A stretch of 12,557 nt of DNA from an uncultured Lachnospiraceae bacterium (GTDB lineage Bacteria; Bacillota; Clostridia; Lachnospirales; Lachnospiraceae). Position numbers and translations under genes: made by a program. The stretch lies in the NCBI GenBank assembly GCA_934371475.1, contig CAKRNX010000055.1:1-12557 (forward strand), written 5' to 3'. How positions within the stretch are numbered: position 1 is the stretch's first letter; each line of letters begins with the position of its first letter. Below, piece by piece: positions 1 through 6,238 of this stretch. Under the pieces are notes generated by a model. The model did not search any database. It was not told the origin of the DNA and worked only from the letters and a program-made list of their open reading frames with translations.

Positions 1-203
1 GTATGAAAGAAACAGTCGGCATTGACCTTGCAGACATCATCAGGGCTGACGGGTATGATGCAAAGGTAAACCGCAATATTACGCTGAACGGGGAACTGAA
101 AGGAATGGAGCAGAAAGCTGCAGAGAACGCAGCTGCAAGTCCGGACGGACCGGAGAGTACAGAGAAAAAGGATGCTGACGGGGAGCTGAAGCGTAACAGC
201 TAA
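1..203 (+). CDS. C-terminal fragment, possible flotillin/SPFH-family protein
   Basis: Partial gene entering from the left edge. The frame is open to the edge and ends with TAA at 201-203. The visible 66 residues begin MKETVGIDLADII, continue with GYDAKVNRNITLNGEL, and end in a charged Ala/Glu/Lys-rich tail with no membrane segment. A motif of the type 'GIDL..II....YDAKVNRNI' resembles, from memory, the C-terminal end of clostridial flotillin-like SPFH proteins, which are membrane-associated scaffold proteins. The decisive SPFH domain would lie outside the window. The ATG at position 3 is probably internal, since a free 66-residue protein of this kind is not something I recognise. The reading frame is well supported by the stop followed at once by a strong terminator. 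The family name is tentative. Confidence 0.5.
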   Translation, partial: MKETVGIDLADIIRADGYDAKVNRNITLNGELKGMEQKAAENAAASPDGPESTEKKDADGELKRNS

Positions 204-243
204 AACAGTGCGGGAGCAGAGCACGGAAATCAGATAGGAAATA

Positions 244-289
244 GAACATAAAATGCCATGCAGGTAAAACTGCATGGCATTTTATGTTC
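244..289. terminator. Strong intrinsic terminator, 20-bp perfect stem
   Basis: A perfect inverted repeat has arms 244-263 and 270-289 around a 6-nt loop (GTAAAA). The core is AATGCCATGCAG/CTGCATGGCATT, flanked by A/T-rich arms that supply a U-rich 3' side (ATTTTATGTT). It lies 41 bp after the stop of the leftmost gene, so it most likely ends that transcript. The symmetric A and T tracts allow function on either strand. Confidence 0.85.
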
Positions 290-312
290 ACAGGAAATTG
301 CGATAATTTCCT
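287..312 (+). repeat. TTCACAGGAAATTGCG repeat module, copy 1, with small hairpin
   Basis: The 16-bp string TTCACAGGAAATTGCG at 287-302 recurs exactly at 10687-10702. Here it forms a hairpin AGGAAATT-GCGAT-AATTTCCT (292-312). In both places it begins within the right arm of a terminator hairpin. Probably one copy of a short interspersed palindromic repeat. The rest of 313-512 holds no gene or motif I can support. Confidence 0.6.
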
Positions 313-512
313 ATACCAGAAATCTCCGTTGTATCAGCAGTGGGGGGGATTGCAAAAAAGACAACGGATAAGTTCCGGCCATGAGACATAAGCCGAAACG
401 ATATTTCGTGTCGACCAGGGGAATAATCTGACAGCAGATAACACTGTAATGGTACGGAAAAGCAGAAAGATCACTCCCGGATATTGGTTTTGCGTAAAAA
501 TGTAAGAGGGAC

Positions 513-539
513 TTGACAAAAATTTATGGAGGGTATAAT
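513..539 (+). promoter_or_regulatory. Promoter of the marR-permease-rhomboid operon
   Basis: A consensus -35 TTGACA (513-518) and consensus -10 TATAAT (534-539) are separated by 15 bp, shorter than the ideal 17. The predicted start of transcription is about 546, inside the first of two tandem palindromes. The short spacer with two perfect hexamers is consistent with a regulated promoter. Confidence 0.75.
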
Positions 540-542
540 CTT

Positions 543-569
543 TTCAAAAATGAACAGTTCAAAAATGAA
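543..569 (+). promoter_or_regulatory. Tandem palindromic operator candidate
   Basis: The 12-mer TTCAAAAATGAA occurs at 543-554 and again at 558-569, a 15-bp period. Each copy is a dyad (TTCA...TGAA with a 4-bp centre). The pair begins 4 bp after the -10 box and covers the predicted transcription start. This is where a repressor would block RNA polymerase, and the first gene of the operon encodes a MarR-type regulator, so autoregulation is the natural inference. The binding protein is not shown by the sequence. Confidence 0.6.
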
Positions 570-714
570 GTAATAACCGGGAATGTTTGCCAAAGCCATA
601 CAGCTAACGGATCATTGCAGCATAGCTGTTCAGAAAAAGGTATTGTTTATTCAACGGCGAATGACTGGTCGTTTTGCCGTACAGGGGAGCGTAACAGAAA
701 GGAGAAAGTCACGG

Positions 715-1176
715 ATGGACAAAAAAACAGATGGTATGCTGCAGATACCGCAGGGGATCGAGTTCGCCAGAAAGCTTTCGCTGGCTTACAGTGTATTGTG
801 TAAACCGCTGTGCAAGGAATTAAAGCTGCCACAGACTGCTTTTGATATTTTGCTGTTTCTGGCGAATAATCCAGACTATCAAACAGCCAGCGATATTGTA
901 GAGATCCGTAAAATAAAAGCCAACCTGGTATCTGTCAATGTCGAAAAGCTGGTGAGGGAGGGATATCTGAGGCGGGATACAGTGAAGGGAGACCGCAGAA
1001 AAACACTGCTTTGCTGTACAAAAAAGGCTGAACTGGTGATTGAAAAGGGCAGGGATCTTCAAAAAACGTTTGCCGGGCTGCTTTTGGCAGATGTCGACAG
1101 TGAGAGACAGCGGATATTTGCGGAGATTATGCAGAATATGGAGAAAAATATAGATCATATTCTGCAGGATGAATGA
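715..1176 (+). CDS. MarR-family winged-helix transcriptional regulator
   Basis: A 153-residue cytoplasmic DNA-binding protein of typical MarR length. The N-terminal helices (about 10-50) would form the dimer and ligand region. Residues 56-88 (QTASDIVEI...NLVSVNVEKLVREGYL) match the helix-turn-helix with recognition helix. Residues 88-103 (DTVKGDRRKTLLCCT) match the beta wing, whose GDRRK motif is characteristic of the family. The start at 715 was chosen because AAAGGAG (698-704) lies 10 nt upstream. An in-frame ATG at 583 has no such site and would add 44 residues unlike the family. The gene is first in an operon: the permease starts 18 bp after its stop. It probably represses its own promoter through the TTCAAAAATGAA dyads and senses a small molecule handled by the permease. 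Cys29, Cys33, Cys100 and Cys101 are present, so a thiol-based sensor is possible but unproven. Confidence 0.85.
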   Translation: MDKKTDGMLQIPQGIEFARKLSLAYSVLCKPLCKELKLPQTAFDILLFLANNPDYQTASDIVEIRKIKANLVSVNVEKLVREGYLRRDTVKGDRRKTLLCCTKKAELVIEKGRDLQKTFAGLLLADVDSERQRIFAEIMQNMEKNIDHILQDE

Positions 1177-1194
1177 TGGAGGAGGTATTGGATT

Positions 1195-1968
1195 GTGGAT
1201 CTGATTATTACGATTATTGTTACTTTTTTTGCCGGTATGGGAGCCGGACTGGGCACCGGATTTGCGGGTATGAGCGCGGCGGCTGTCATCAGTCCCATGC
1301 TGATTACGTTTCTGGGAATGGATCCGTATATGGCGGTGGGGATTGCCCTCTCGTCTGATGTACTGGCCAGCGCGGTGTCGGCGTATACTTACGGGAAAAA
1401 TAAAAATCTGGATATCAGAAATGGTCTGATCATGATGGTCAGCGTGCTTGCCTTTACGGTAGTGGGCAGCTACGTGTCCAGTCTGGTGCCCTCGGCGACG
1501 ATGGGAAATTTCTCCGTATTTATGACATTTCTGCTGGGCGTCAAATTTATTGTGAAACCAGTCATGACAACAAAAGAAGCCATGCAGGGCGTATCTGCCG
1601 GAAAAAGAGCCGTGCAGTCCTTAATCTGCGGATGTCTGATCGGATTTATCTGCGGATTTATCGGTGCAGGCGGCGGAATGATGATGCTTCTGATCCTGAC
1701 TTCTGTGCTGGGATATGAGCTGAAAACTGCGGTGGGAACCAGTGTGTTTATTATGACATTTACGGCGCTGACAGGAGCAGTCTCGCATTTTGTGATCGGA
1801 GGAATGCCGGATTGGACTGTCTGGGCATTGTGTGTTATATTTACACTTATCTGGGCGCGGATTGCAGCAGTGTTTGCGAACAAGGCGACACCAAAGACAC
1901 TCAACCGGGCGACGGGCATTATTCTGGTAATTCTCGGAGGCGTGGTGCTGCTGTTTTCTGTACTGTAG
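1195..1968 (+). CDS. TauE/SafE-family membrane permease
   Basis: A 257-residue integral membrane protein made almost entirely of hydrophobic segments (roughly 1-20, 25-65, 78-98, 105-123, 141-170, 180-203, 207-228, 240-257), giving about eight helices. Two internal repeats typical of TauE/SafE transporters are visible: GLGTGFAGMSAAAVISPML near residues 18-36 and CGFIGAGGGMMMLLIL near 153-168. The family is linked to export or uptake of sulfite, sulfoacetate and other sulfur-containing organic anions, but the substrate here cannot be read from the sequence. GTG is used as start, with GGAGG (1181-1185) 9 nt upstream; no in-frame ATG fits better. It sits between a MarR regulator and a rhomboid protease, all on one strand with short gaps. 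An effector or toxic anion sensed by the regulator and moved by this permease is plausible. Confidence 0.87.
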   Translation: MDLIITIIVTFFAGMGAGLGTGFAGMSAAAVISPMLITFLGMDPYMAVGIALSSDVLASAVSAYTYGKNKNLDIRNGLIMMVSVLAFTVVGSYVSSLVPSATMGNFSVFMTFLLGVKFIVKPVMTTKEAMQGVSAGKRAVQSLICGCLIGFICGFIGAGGGMMMLLILTSVLGYELKTAVGTSVFIMTFTALTGAVSHFVIGGMPDWTVWALCVIFTLIWARIAAVFANKATPKTLNRATGIILVILGGVVLLFSVL

Positions 1969-2012
1969 GCTGCTGAATTAGTATAAGCATCAGGAGGTGA
2001 GACAGGGATTAC

Positions 2013-2618
2013 ATGGATGAATTAAAGGATTTTATCAGGTCGAGAAAGAAAATGAATCTGCTGATGGTGGCAGCGAACATTGCAGTGTTTGTGGTGCTGA
2101 CTTTTATGGGAAACACGGAAGACGCGCTGTTTATGTTCAATCATGGCGCGTGTTATACTCCGTCGGTGCAGAGCGGAGAGTATTACAGGCTGTTCACTTC
2201 GATGTTTCTGCATTTTGGACTGTATCACATTGTCAACAACATGGTCTGCCTGATTTTCCTCGGAGATTACCTGGAGACGATTGTCGGGCCGGTGAAATAT
2301 CTGATCATTTATCTGGCGGGAGGGCTGGCAGGCAATCTGCTTTCAATGGCTATAGAGACTCAGACCGGTCATTATGCTGTGTCGGCGGGCGCTTCTGGTG
2401 CGATTTTTGCAGTAGTAGGCGCACTGCTCTATATTGTGCTGCGCAACCGCGGCAGAGTAGGGGCAATGACTGTGCACCGGATGGGGATCATGGTGGTACT
2501 CTCGGTGCTGCAGGGCTTTACAGATGTGGGAACAGACAATGCGGCGCATATCGGCGGCCTGTTGGGAGGGTTTGTGCTGGCGGTTCTGCTGTACCATATC
2601 AGATCCGGCGGACAATGA
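2013..2618 (+). CDS. Rhomboid-family intramembrane serine protease
   Basis: A 201-residue polytopic membrane protein with about six helices, the usual bacterial rhomboid core. The catalytic serine lies in GASGAIFA (Ser128) and the paired histidine in AAHIGG (His179), giving the Ser-His dyad. The HxxxN motif that stabilises the oxyanion is His72-Asn76 (LYHIVNN). YYRLFTSMFLH (57-67) is the L1-loop region preceding it. The enzyme cleaves transmembrane substrates within the bilayer; the substrate is unknown. AGGAGGTGA (1992-2000) lies 12 nt before the ATG. It follows the permease by 44 bp and is probably cotranscribed, a combination with MarR and TauE that I do not know as a named system. Its TGA stop forms the first three bases of a 31-bp interspersed repeat. 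Confidence 0.92.
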   Translation: MDELKDFIRSRKKMNLLMVAANIAVFVVLTFMGNTEDALFMFNHGACYTPSVQSGEYYRLFTSMFLHFGLYHIVNNMVCLIFLGDYLETIVGPVKYLIIYLAGGLAGNLLSMAIETQTGHYAVSAGASGAIFAVVGALLYIVLRNRGRVGAMTVHRMGIMVVLSVLQGFTDVGTDNAAHIGGLLGGFVLAVLLYHIRSGGQ

Positions 2619-2646
2619 TTTTACGGCGACCGGAACGGAGTGTAGA
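2616..2646 (+). repeat. 31-bp interspersed repeat, copy A
   Basis: This copy begins with TGATTTTACGGCGACC and matches 26 of 31 bases of a sequence on the minus strand at 4520-4550 upstream of murG. Four of the five differences are transitions. It begins exactly at the rhomboid stop codon. Both copies lie between genes and point toward the start of a downstream gene (HIT here, murG there). Both begin with a spurious MILRRPxRS reading frame, which shows how such elements can extend gene calls wrongly. Confidence 0.7.
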
Positions 2647-2654
2647 TGGCATGG

Positions 2655-2683
2655 TTGTACCCTGGGCAGCAGTGTGGTAGAAT
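2655..2683 (+). promoter_or_regulatory. Probable promoter of the HIT gene
   Basis: -35 TTGTAC (2655-2660) and -10 TAGAAT (2678-2683) are separated by an ideal 17 bp. It is located 145 bp before the HIT start, in a 209-bp gap. A 12-bp palindrome GCTGCCGGCAGC (2758-2769) lies in the resulting leader. There is no clear terminator after the rhomboid gene, so read-through from the upstream operon is also possible. Confidence 0.5.
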
Positions 2684-2827
2684 AAATCCGGTTGAAAAAC
2701 AAGTGAGATGCAGGCAGATACTTTTGTTTTACTGTGTTGACGGTTTATGCGGAAGGAGCTGCCGGCAGCCGGTGTTTTGCGGGATATGGCAAAGCGGAAC
2801 ATAAAAACATAGTCAGGAGGCTGAATG

Positions 2828-3241
2828 ATGAAAGACAATAACTGTATTTTCTGTAAAATTGCAAACGGAGAAATCCCGTCTGCTACACTGTATGAAGATG
2901 ATGATTTCCGGGTAATCCTTGATCTGGGACCGGCATCCAAAGGTCATGCGCTCGTGCTGCCGAAGGAACATGCAGCCAATATCTACGAGCTCCCGGATGA
3001 GCTGGCGGCAAAGGCTATGGTCGTAGCCAAAAAAGTAGGTACAAAGCTGGCAGAAGGTCTCAAATGCGACGGACTGAATATTCTGCAGAACAACGGGGAA
3101 CCGGCAGGACAGACAGTATTCCATTTCCATATGCATCTGATCCCCAGATACAAGGGTGATGAAAAGCATGTAAAAATGACCTGGGAGCAGGGTGAGCTGA
3201 AGGATCAGGACAAGGCTGAGATCCTGGATCTTTTCGAATAG
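2828..3241 (+). CDS. HIT-family (Hint-like) nucleotide hydrolase
   Basis: A 137-residue soluble protein of normal length for the Hint/PKCI branch. These enzymes hydrolyse purine nucleoside phosphoramidates and related nucleotidyl substrates. The signature HxHxHxx is present as HFHMHLI (His99, His101, His103), with the central histidine expected to be the nucleophile. CIFC (6-9) plus downstream histidines form the zinc site seen in this branch, and GEIPSATLYEDDDF (14-27) is the typical N-terminal segment. AGGAGG (2815-2820) lies 7 nt before the ATG at 2828 and only 4 nt before the ATG at 2825, so 2828 is preferred; the difference is one Met. Its own promoter is proposed at 2655-2683. It converges with murG across a long hairpin. 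Confidence 0.93.
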   Translation: MKDNNCIFCKIANGEIPSATLYEDDDFRVILDLGPASKGHALVLPKEHAANIYELPDELAAKAMVVAKKVGTKLAEGLKCDGLNILQNNGEPAGQTVFHFHMHLIPRYKGDEKHVKMTWEQGELKDQDKAEILDLFE

Positions 3242-3252
3242 AGAAATTTATT

Positions 3253-3353
3253 TACAAATAAAATCCCGCACGGACAGAAGATATACTGCTTTTCGGGTCA
3301 GACCCGGGATCAGAAAGCAGAAATCTTTTATCTGCACGGGATTTTATTTTGTA
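3253..3353. terminator. Long nested hairpin between convergent genes
   Basis: The outer arms 3253-3268 (TACAAATAAAATCCCG) and 3337-3353 pair with one bulged base. Inside, 3269-3282 and 3323-3336 continue the pairing with scattered mismatches and G-T pairs. Then CTGCTTT pairs with AAAGCAG, and CGGGTC with GACCCG caps the structure, leaving a 5-nt bulge (GGATC). The whole 101 bp is one imperfect stem with A- and T-rich ends on both sides. It can terminate both the HIT (+) and murG (-) transcripts. It is much longer than an ordinary intrinsic terminator. Confidence 0.75.
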
Positions 3354-3396
3354 ATCCGGCCGGAGTCCATCCCCAGCAGGAAGTATAAGCTATGAC

Positions 3397-4476
3397 TTAT
3401 TTATTTTTTCTGCTGTCCGAAGCTTCCTCAATCAGACCGGCGATGACGGAGATCGCGTCGCTCTGGTCACTCTGTTTCATGGCCTCGATATAGGTATTGC
3501 GGCTGCGGTAGAGATCCAGGATGGAGGAGAGCAGCAGTTCGTTTGTAAGCTTTTCTTCCTGCAGTACTTTGGAAAAGCCCTGCTGTTCGAAGGAACGGGC
3601 GTTCAGCAGCTGGTCGCCGCGGCTGGCAGAAGCCGGGAGCGGGATCAGCAGGTTGGGCTTGCGCAGCGCCAGCAGTTCGCAGATGGCATTGGCTCCGGCA
3701 CGGGACACAACAATATCAGCCAGAGCGAACAGATCGGCCAGTTCTTCCTGGATGTATTCAAACTGTACATATCCGGGGGTATTTTCAAGCTTTCTGTCAA
3801 GGTTTCCTTTTCCGCACAGGTGGATGATATGGAAAGTTTCCAGCAGCTGCGGCAGGATCCGCCGGATGGCAGTGTTGACAGCGACAGAACCCAGACTTCC
3901 GCCAACGATCAGAAGTACAGGTTTGTCACCGGCAAATCCGCAGAAGCGCAGTGCTGCGGATCTGTCTCCGCTGAGAAGTTCCTGGCGAATCGGTGAGCCT
4001 GTGAGTACGGCTTTGCCTGCCGGGAGATATTTTACGGTTTCCGGGAAATTGCAGCAGACCTTGGTGGCGGCGGGGATTGCCAGTTTGTTGGCCAGCCCCG
4101 GTGTCATATCGGACTCATGGATAATGGTAGGAATATGGCAGTGCCTGGCGGCCTGAACGACAGGCACCGTCACGAAACCGCCTTTGGAAAATACCACATC
4201 CGGCTGCAGTTTTCTGAGAATTTTTTTCGCCTCTCCATAACCTTTCAATACGCGGAAGGGATCAGAAAAGTTTTTCCAGTCAAAGTAGCGGCGCAGCTTG
4301 CCGGAAGAAATTCCAAAGTAGGGGATCCCCATCTGCTCAATCAGCTGCTTCTCGATCCCGTCGTAGGAACCGATATAATAAATATCATAGCCAAGCTGCT
4401 TCAGCCGTGGCATCAGAGCGATATTTGGGGTCACATGCCCGGCGGTACCGCCTCCGGTTAAAACGATTTTTTTCAT
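3397..4476 (-). CDS. murG: UDP-GlcNAc:undecaprenyl-PP-MurNAc-pentapeptide GlcNAc transferase
   Basis: A 359-residue GT28 glycosyltransferase that adds GlcNAc to lipid I to form lipid II at the inner face of the membrane, the last cytoplasmic step of peptidoglycan precursor synthesis. Visible motifs: the N-terminal G loop LTGGGTAGHVTP (6-17) with the conserved His14; FSKGGFVTVPVV (96-107), the second Gly loop of the acceptor domain; VGGSLGS (191-197) opening the UDP-GlcNAc domain; and SRAGANAICELLALRKPNLLIPLP (258-281) with the acidic residue Glu267 that binds the donor ribose. The start at 4476 has GGGAGGG 7 nt upstream. An in-frame extension to 4551 would run through an interspersed repeat and is rejected. 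The gene stands alone, not in a dcw cluster as in many bacteria, with its own promoter at 4626-4653. I cannot tell whether a second murG exists elsewhere. Confidence 0.95.
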   Translation of the reverse strand: MKKIVLTGGGTAGHVTPNIALMPRLKQLGYDIYYIGSYDGIEKQLIEQMGIPYFGISSGKLRRYFDWKNFSDPFRVLKGYGEAKKILRKLQPDVVFSKGGFVTVPVVQAARHCHIPTIIHESDMTPGLANKLAIPAATKVCCNFPETVKYLPAGKAVLTGSPIRQELLSGDRSAALRFCGFAGDKPVLLIVGGSLGSVAVNTAIRRILPQLLETFHIIHLCGKGNLDRKLENTPGYVQFEYIQEELADLFALADIVVSRAGANAICELLALRKPNLLIPLPASASRGDQLLNARSFEQQGFSKVLQEEKLTNELLLSSILDLYRSRNTYIEAMKQSDQSDAISVIAGLIEEASDSRKNK

Positions 4477-4519
4477 AAAAATACCCTCCCTGAAAGTATC
4501 ATTTAAAAATGTTTTTGCC

Positions 4520-4550
4520 TCTGCACTTCGTTTCGGTCGGCGCAAAATCA
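4520..4550 (-). repeat. 31-bp interspersed repeat, copy B
   Basis: Read on the minus strand it begins TGATTTTGCGCCGACC and agrees with copy A (2616-2646) at 26 of 31 positions. It lies in the murG leader, 43 bp before the start codon. The proposed murG promoter is upstream of it, so it would be transcribed as part of the 5' untranslated region. Confidence 0.7.
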
Positions 4551-4606
4551 ATCTCTGCCGGACAATAGTATCTGCCAGAGGCTATATCATATGTAAGTCA
4601 CTTCAT

Positions 4607-4622
4607 ATCAGATGTATCTGAT
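4607..4622. promoter_or_regulatory. Palindrome at the murG transcription start
   Basis: ATCAGATGTATCTGAT has 7-bp perfect arms around a 2-bp centre and directly follows the murG -10 box, covering the predicted start site. The position suits a repressor operator. It could also form a short hairpin at the 5' end of the murG transcript. No cognate regulator is visible. Confidence 0.4.
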
Positions 4623-4625
4623 TTT

Positions 4626-4653
4626 AGTTTAACTGTTCCGATTAAAAAGTCAA
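4626..4653 (-). promoter_or_regulatory. Promoter of murG
   Basis: On the minus strand, TTGACT (4653-4648) and TAAACT (4631-4626) are separated by 16 bp. Transcription would begin near 4619, giving a leader of about 140 nt that carries the 31-bp repeat. It is divergent from the proposed promoter at 4735-4763, with about 80 bp between them. Confidence 0.55.
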
Positions 4654-4734
4654 GGATTACTGGGTAATATTGTGGGAATGTGAAGCACGCAGCAATCTGC
4701 GTAATCCGGAGGCACAGGGTATTGCGGGATACGG

Positions 4735-4763
4735 TATACAAATACAAAGGGATACGATATAAT
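4735..4763 (+). promoter_or_regulatory. Probable promoter of the transglutaminase operon
   Basis: A perfect -10 TATAAT (4758-4763) stands 17 bp after a weak -35 TATACA (4735-4740). The hexamers overlap two direct repeats, GGGATACGGTATA (4726-4738) and GGGATACGATATA (4749-4761), which are 23 bp apart and differ at one base. That spacing places the repeats about two helical turns apart on one DNA face and could reflect an activator or repressor site. Confidence 0.5.
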
Positions 4764-5012
4764 AACGGAAGCGGGTTTGAATGCAGACAAGCCTTTTTCA
4801 GATACACCAGATGTCAGGTAACTCCCGCCTCTGCAGGCGGCGGGAAAAATCAGTATCAGTGGTGGAAGTCAATTTCCCATCTGATACAGCCTCCGGCAGG
4901 ACGCAGGAATGTCCCGGCATTTCCGGATGGAAGATCCTGGGCGGAAGAAGGACGGAAGGTCTGCTGGGATATGCTGCAATTTGCAGTCATGTAATATGGG
5001 AGAGAGAATAAC
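4764..5012 (+). other. Long leader before the transglutaminase gene, no gene seen
   Basis: This 249-bp stretch completes the 536-bp gap between murG and the lipoprotein gene. Small open frames here lack ribosome sites and family resemblance. It contains a GC-rich hairpin, CCGCC-TCTGCA-GGCGG, near 4825-4840 without a T tract, and a 7-bp inverted repeat GTATCAG (4853-4859)/CTGATAC (4881-4887). I compared it by eye with c-di-GMP, cobalamin and TPP riboswitch cores and found no match. Confidence 0.35.
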
Positions 5013-6191
5013 GTGAGAAATATGAAAAGGAGGATGCTTCTGGCAGCGGCTCTGGGGGCGGTTTCCCTGTGTCTGTGCGGATGCGCCACAGTGGAGAAAG
5101 CAGCGGTGAAGACCGGACTGAAAGAAAATCCTTATTATCAGCTGGGAGATACATGGTGGGATCACGGAGATATTGAGGAATATTATTTTAATCAGATTCC
5201 AAGCAATTTGAATGAGATCTACCGGGAACTGTATGAGCGTCTGAAGAATTATGAGGACTCGGCGGAGCTGTATGCGGCGGTCAGTACGGAGGATTTCTGG
5301 ACGGCGTACTATGCGGTGCTGGCGGATCATCCGGAATTTTTCTGGATTGGGACAAGTGCGCAGGTGACCGAGTCTGCGCTGAGCGGGGAAGTGATCAGCT
5401 ATGAGATCACACCTGCAGCGGACCGCGAGAGCCGGGATTATCTGCGCACGCAGCTGGAAGCAGCGGCGGATAAGTGCATCAGCGGGATACCGGCTGACGC
5501 CAGCGATTATCAGAAAATCAAGGCGGTGTATGAATATCTGATCGACACGACAGACTATGACAGCGACAGCCCGGATAACCAGAATATACAGAGCGCGCTG
5601 CTCAACCACCGTTCCGTATGCGCCGGATATTCGAAGGCATTTCAGTATATTCTGCACCGGATGGGGATGTTCTGCACCTATGTGACCGGGAAGACGACAG
5701 ATGGAGGCGACCACGGATGGAATATTGTGCGGATCGGCGATACCTATTATCATGTGGATGTGACCTGGGGGGATCCGGTATTTGTCAATGAGATGGAAGA
5801 TACTTCCTCCGTAACTGCCATGAATTATAATTATCTGTGCTGTACGGATGCGGAGATTTACCGGACGCATATTCCGCAGGTGAGTGTGCCTCTCCCGGAA
5901 TGTAATGACGACAGTTACAATTATTACAAACTTAATGGCATGTACTATGACAGTTTTGATTATGATACGGTTTATCAGGCGCTGATGAATTCGGTGTGGG
6001 CGGATCAGGATTATATTGTGCTGAAATTTGGTTCCGACCAGGGGTATCAGTCGGCGAAATATGAGCTGTTTGAGAATGGAATGCTCAGCGATGCCGGACA
6101 ATATCTCATGGAAGTTTACGGGACCCAGAGCTGGAATTACAGGTACAATACGGATGATGAATTTCGTTTGATTACAATTTACTGGAAATAG
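5013..6191 (+). CDS. Transglutaminase-like lipoprotein
   Basis: A 392-residue predicted lipoprotein, exported and anchored to the outer face of the membrane. The N-terminus has basic residues (MRNMKRR), a hydrophobic core (9-21) and a lipobox LCGC ending at Cys24; Cys at the -2 position is a little unusual. The transglutaminase-like core (cysteine protease fold) lies at about 165-255: Cys203 in SVCAGYSKAF, His234 in DHGWN and Asp249 in HVDVTWGDP form the expected triad, so the domain should be catalytically competent as a peptidase, amidase or cross-linking enzyme acting in the cell wall zone. Residues about 40-160 are a Tyr- and Asp-rich N-terminal region. Residues 270-392 form a C-terminal segment of unknown fold. 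The GTG start has GGGAGAGAG (4998-5006) just upstream; the ATG at 5022 would be too far from it. It is the first gene of a probable three-gene operon. Confidence 0.85.
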   Translation: MRNMKRRMLLAAALGAVSLCLCGCATVEKAAVKTGLKENPYYQLGDTWWDHGDIEEYYFNQIPSNLNEIYRELYERLKNYEDSAELYAAVSTEDFWTAYYAVLADHPEFFWIGTSAQVTESALSGEVISYEITPAADRESRDYLRTQLEAAADKCISGIPADASDYQKIKAVYEYLIDTTDYDSDSPDNQNIQSALLNHRSVCAGYSKAFQYILHRMGMFCTYVTGKTTDGGDHGWNIVRIGDTYYHVDVTWGDPVFVNEMEDTSSVTAMNYNYLCCTDAEIYRTHIPQVSVPLPECNDDSYNYYKLNGMYYDSFDYDTVYQALMNSVWADQDYIVLKFGSDQGYQSAKYELFENGMLSDAGQYLMEVYGTQSWNYRYNTDDEFRLITIYWK

Positions 6192-6238
6192 CAGCAGCGA
6201 AAGCGGATTGCGAATGTCTGCTTTACAAAAGGAGCAGT

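Noticed and set aside
2150..2680. A 176-codon open frame overlapping the rhomboid gene in another frame
   Set aside because: It has no ribosome site and an Arg/Cys/Gly-rich composition. The overlapping rhomboid frame carries the catalytic motifs.
4477..4551. A 25-residue N-terminal extension of MurG
   Set aside because: It translates a 31-bp interspersed repeat and lacks a ribosome site, while the ATG at 4476 has GGGAGGG 7 nt upstream and begins with the typical MKKIVLTGGG.
4680..5011. Open frames of 76-104 codons in the murG-lipoprotein gap
   Set aside because: Their translations have no family resemblance, no good ribosome sites and overlap each other, so they are treated as non-coding leader.
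4869..6101. A 410-codon open frame on the minus strand across the transglutaminase gene
   Set aside because: It lies fully antisense to a gene with signal peptide, lipobox and catalytic triad. Its translation is rich in Ile, Arg and His with no recognisable family, the usual sign of a shadow frame.
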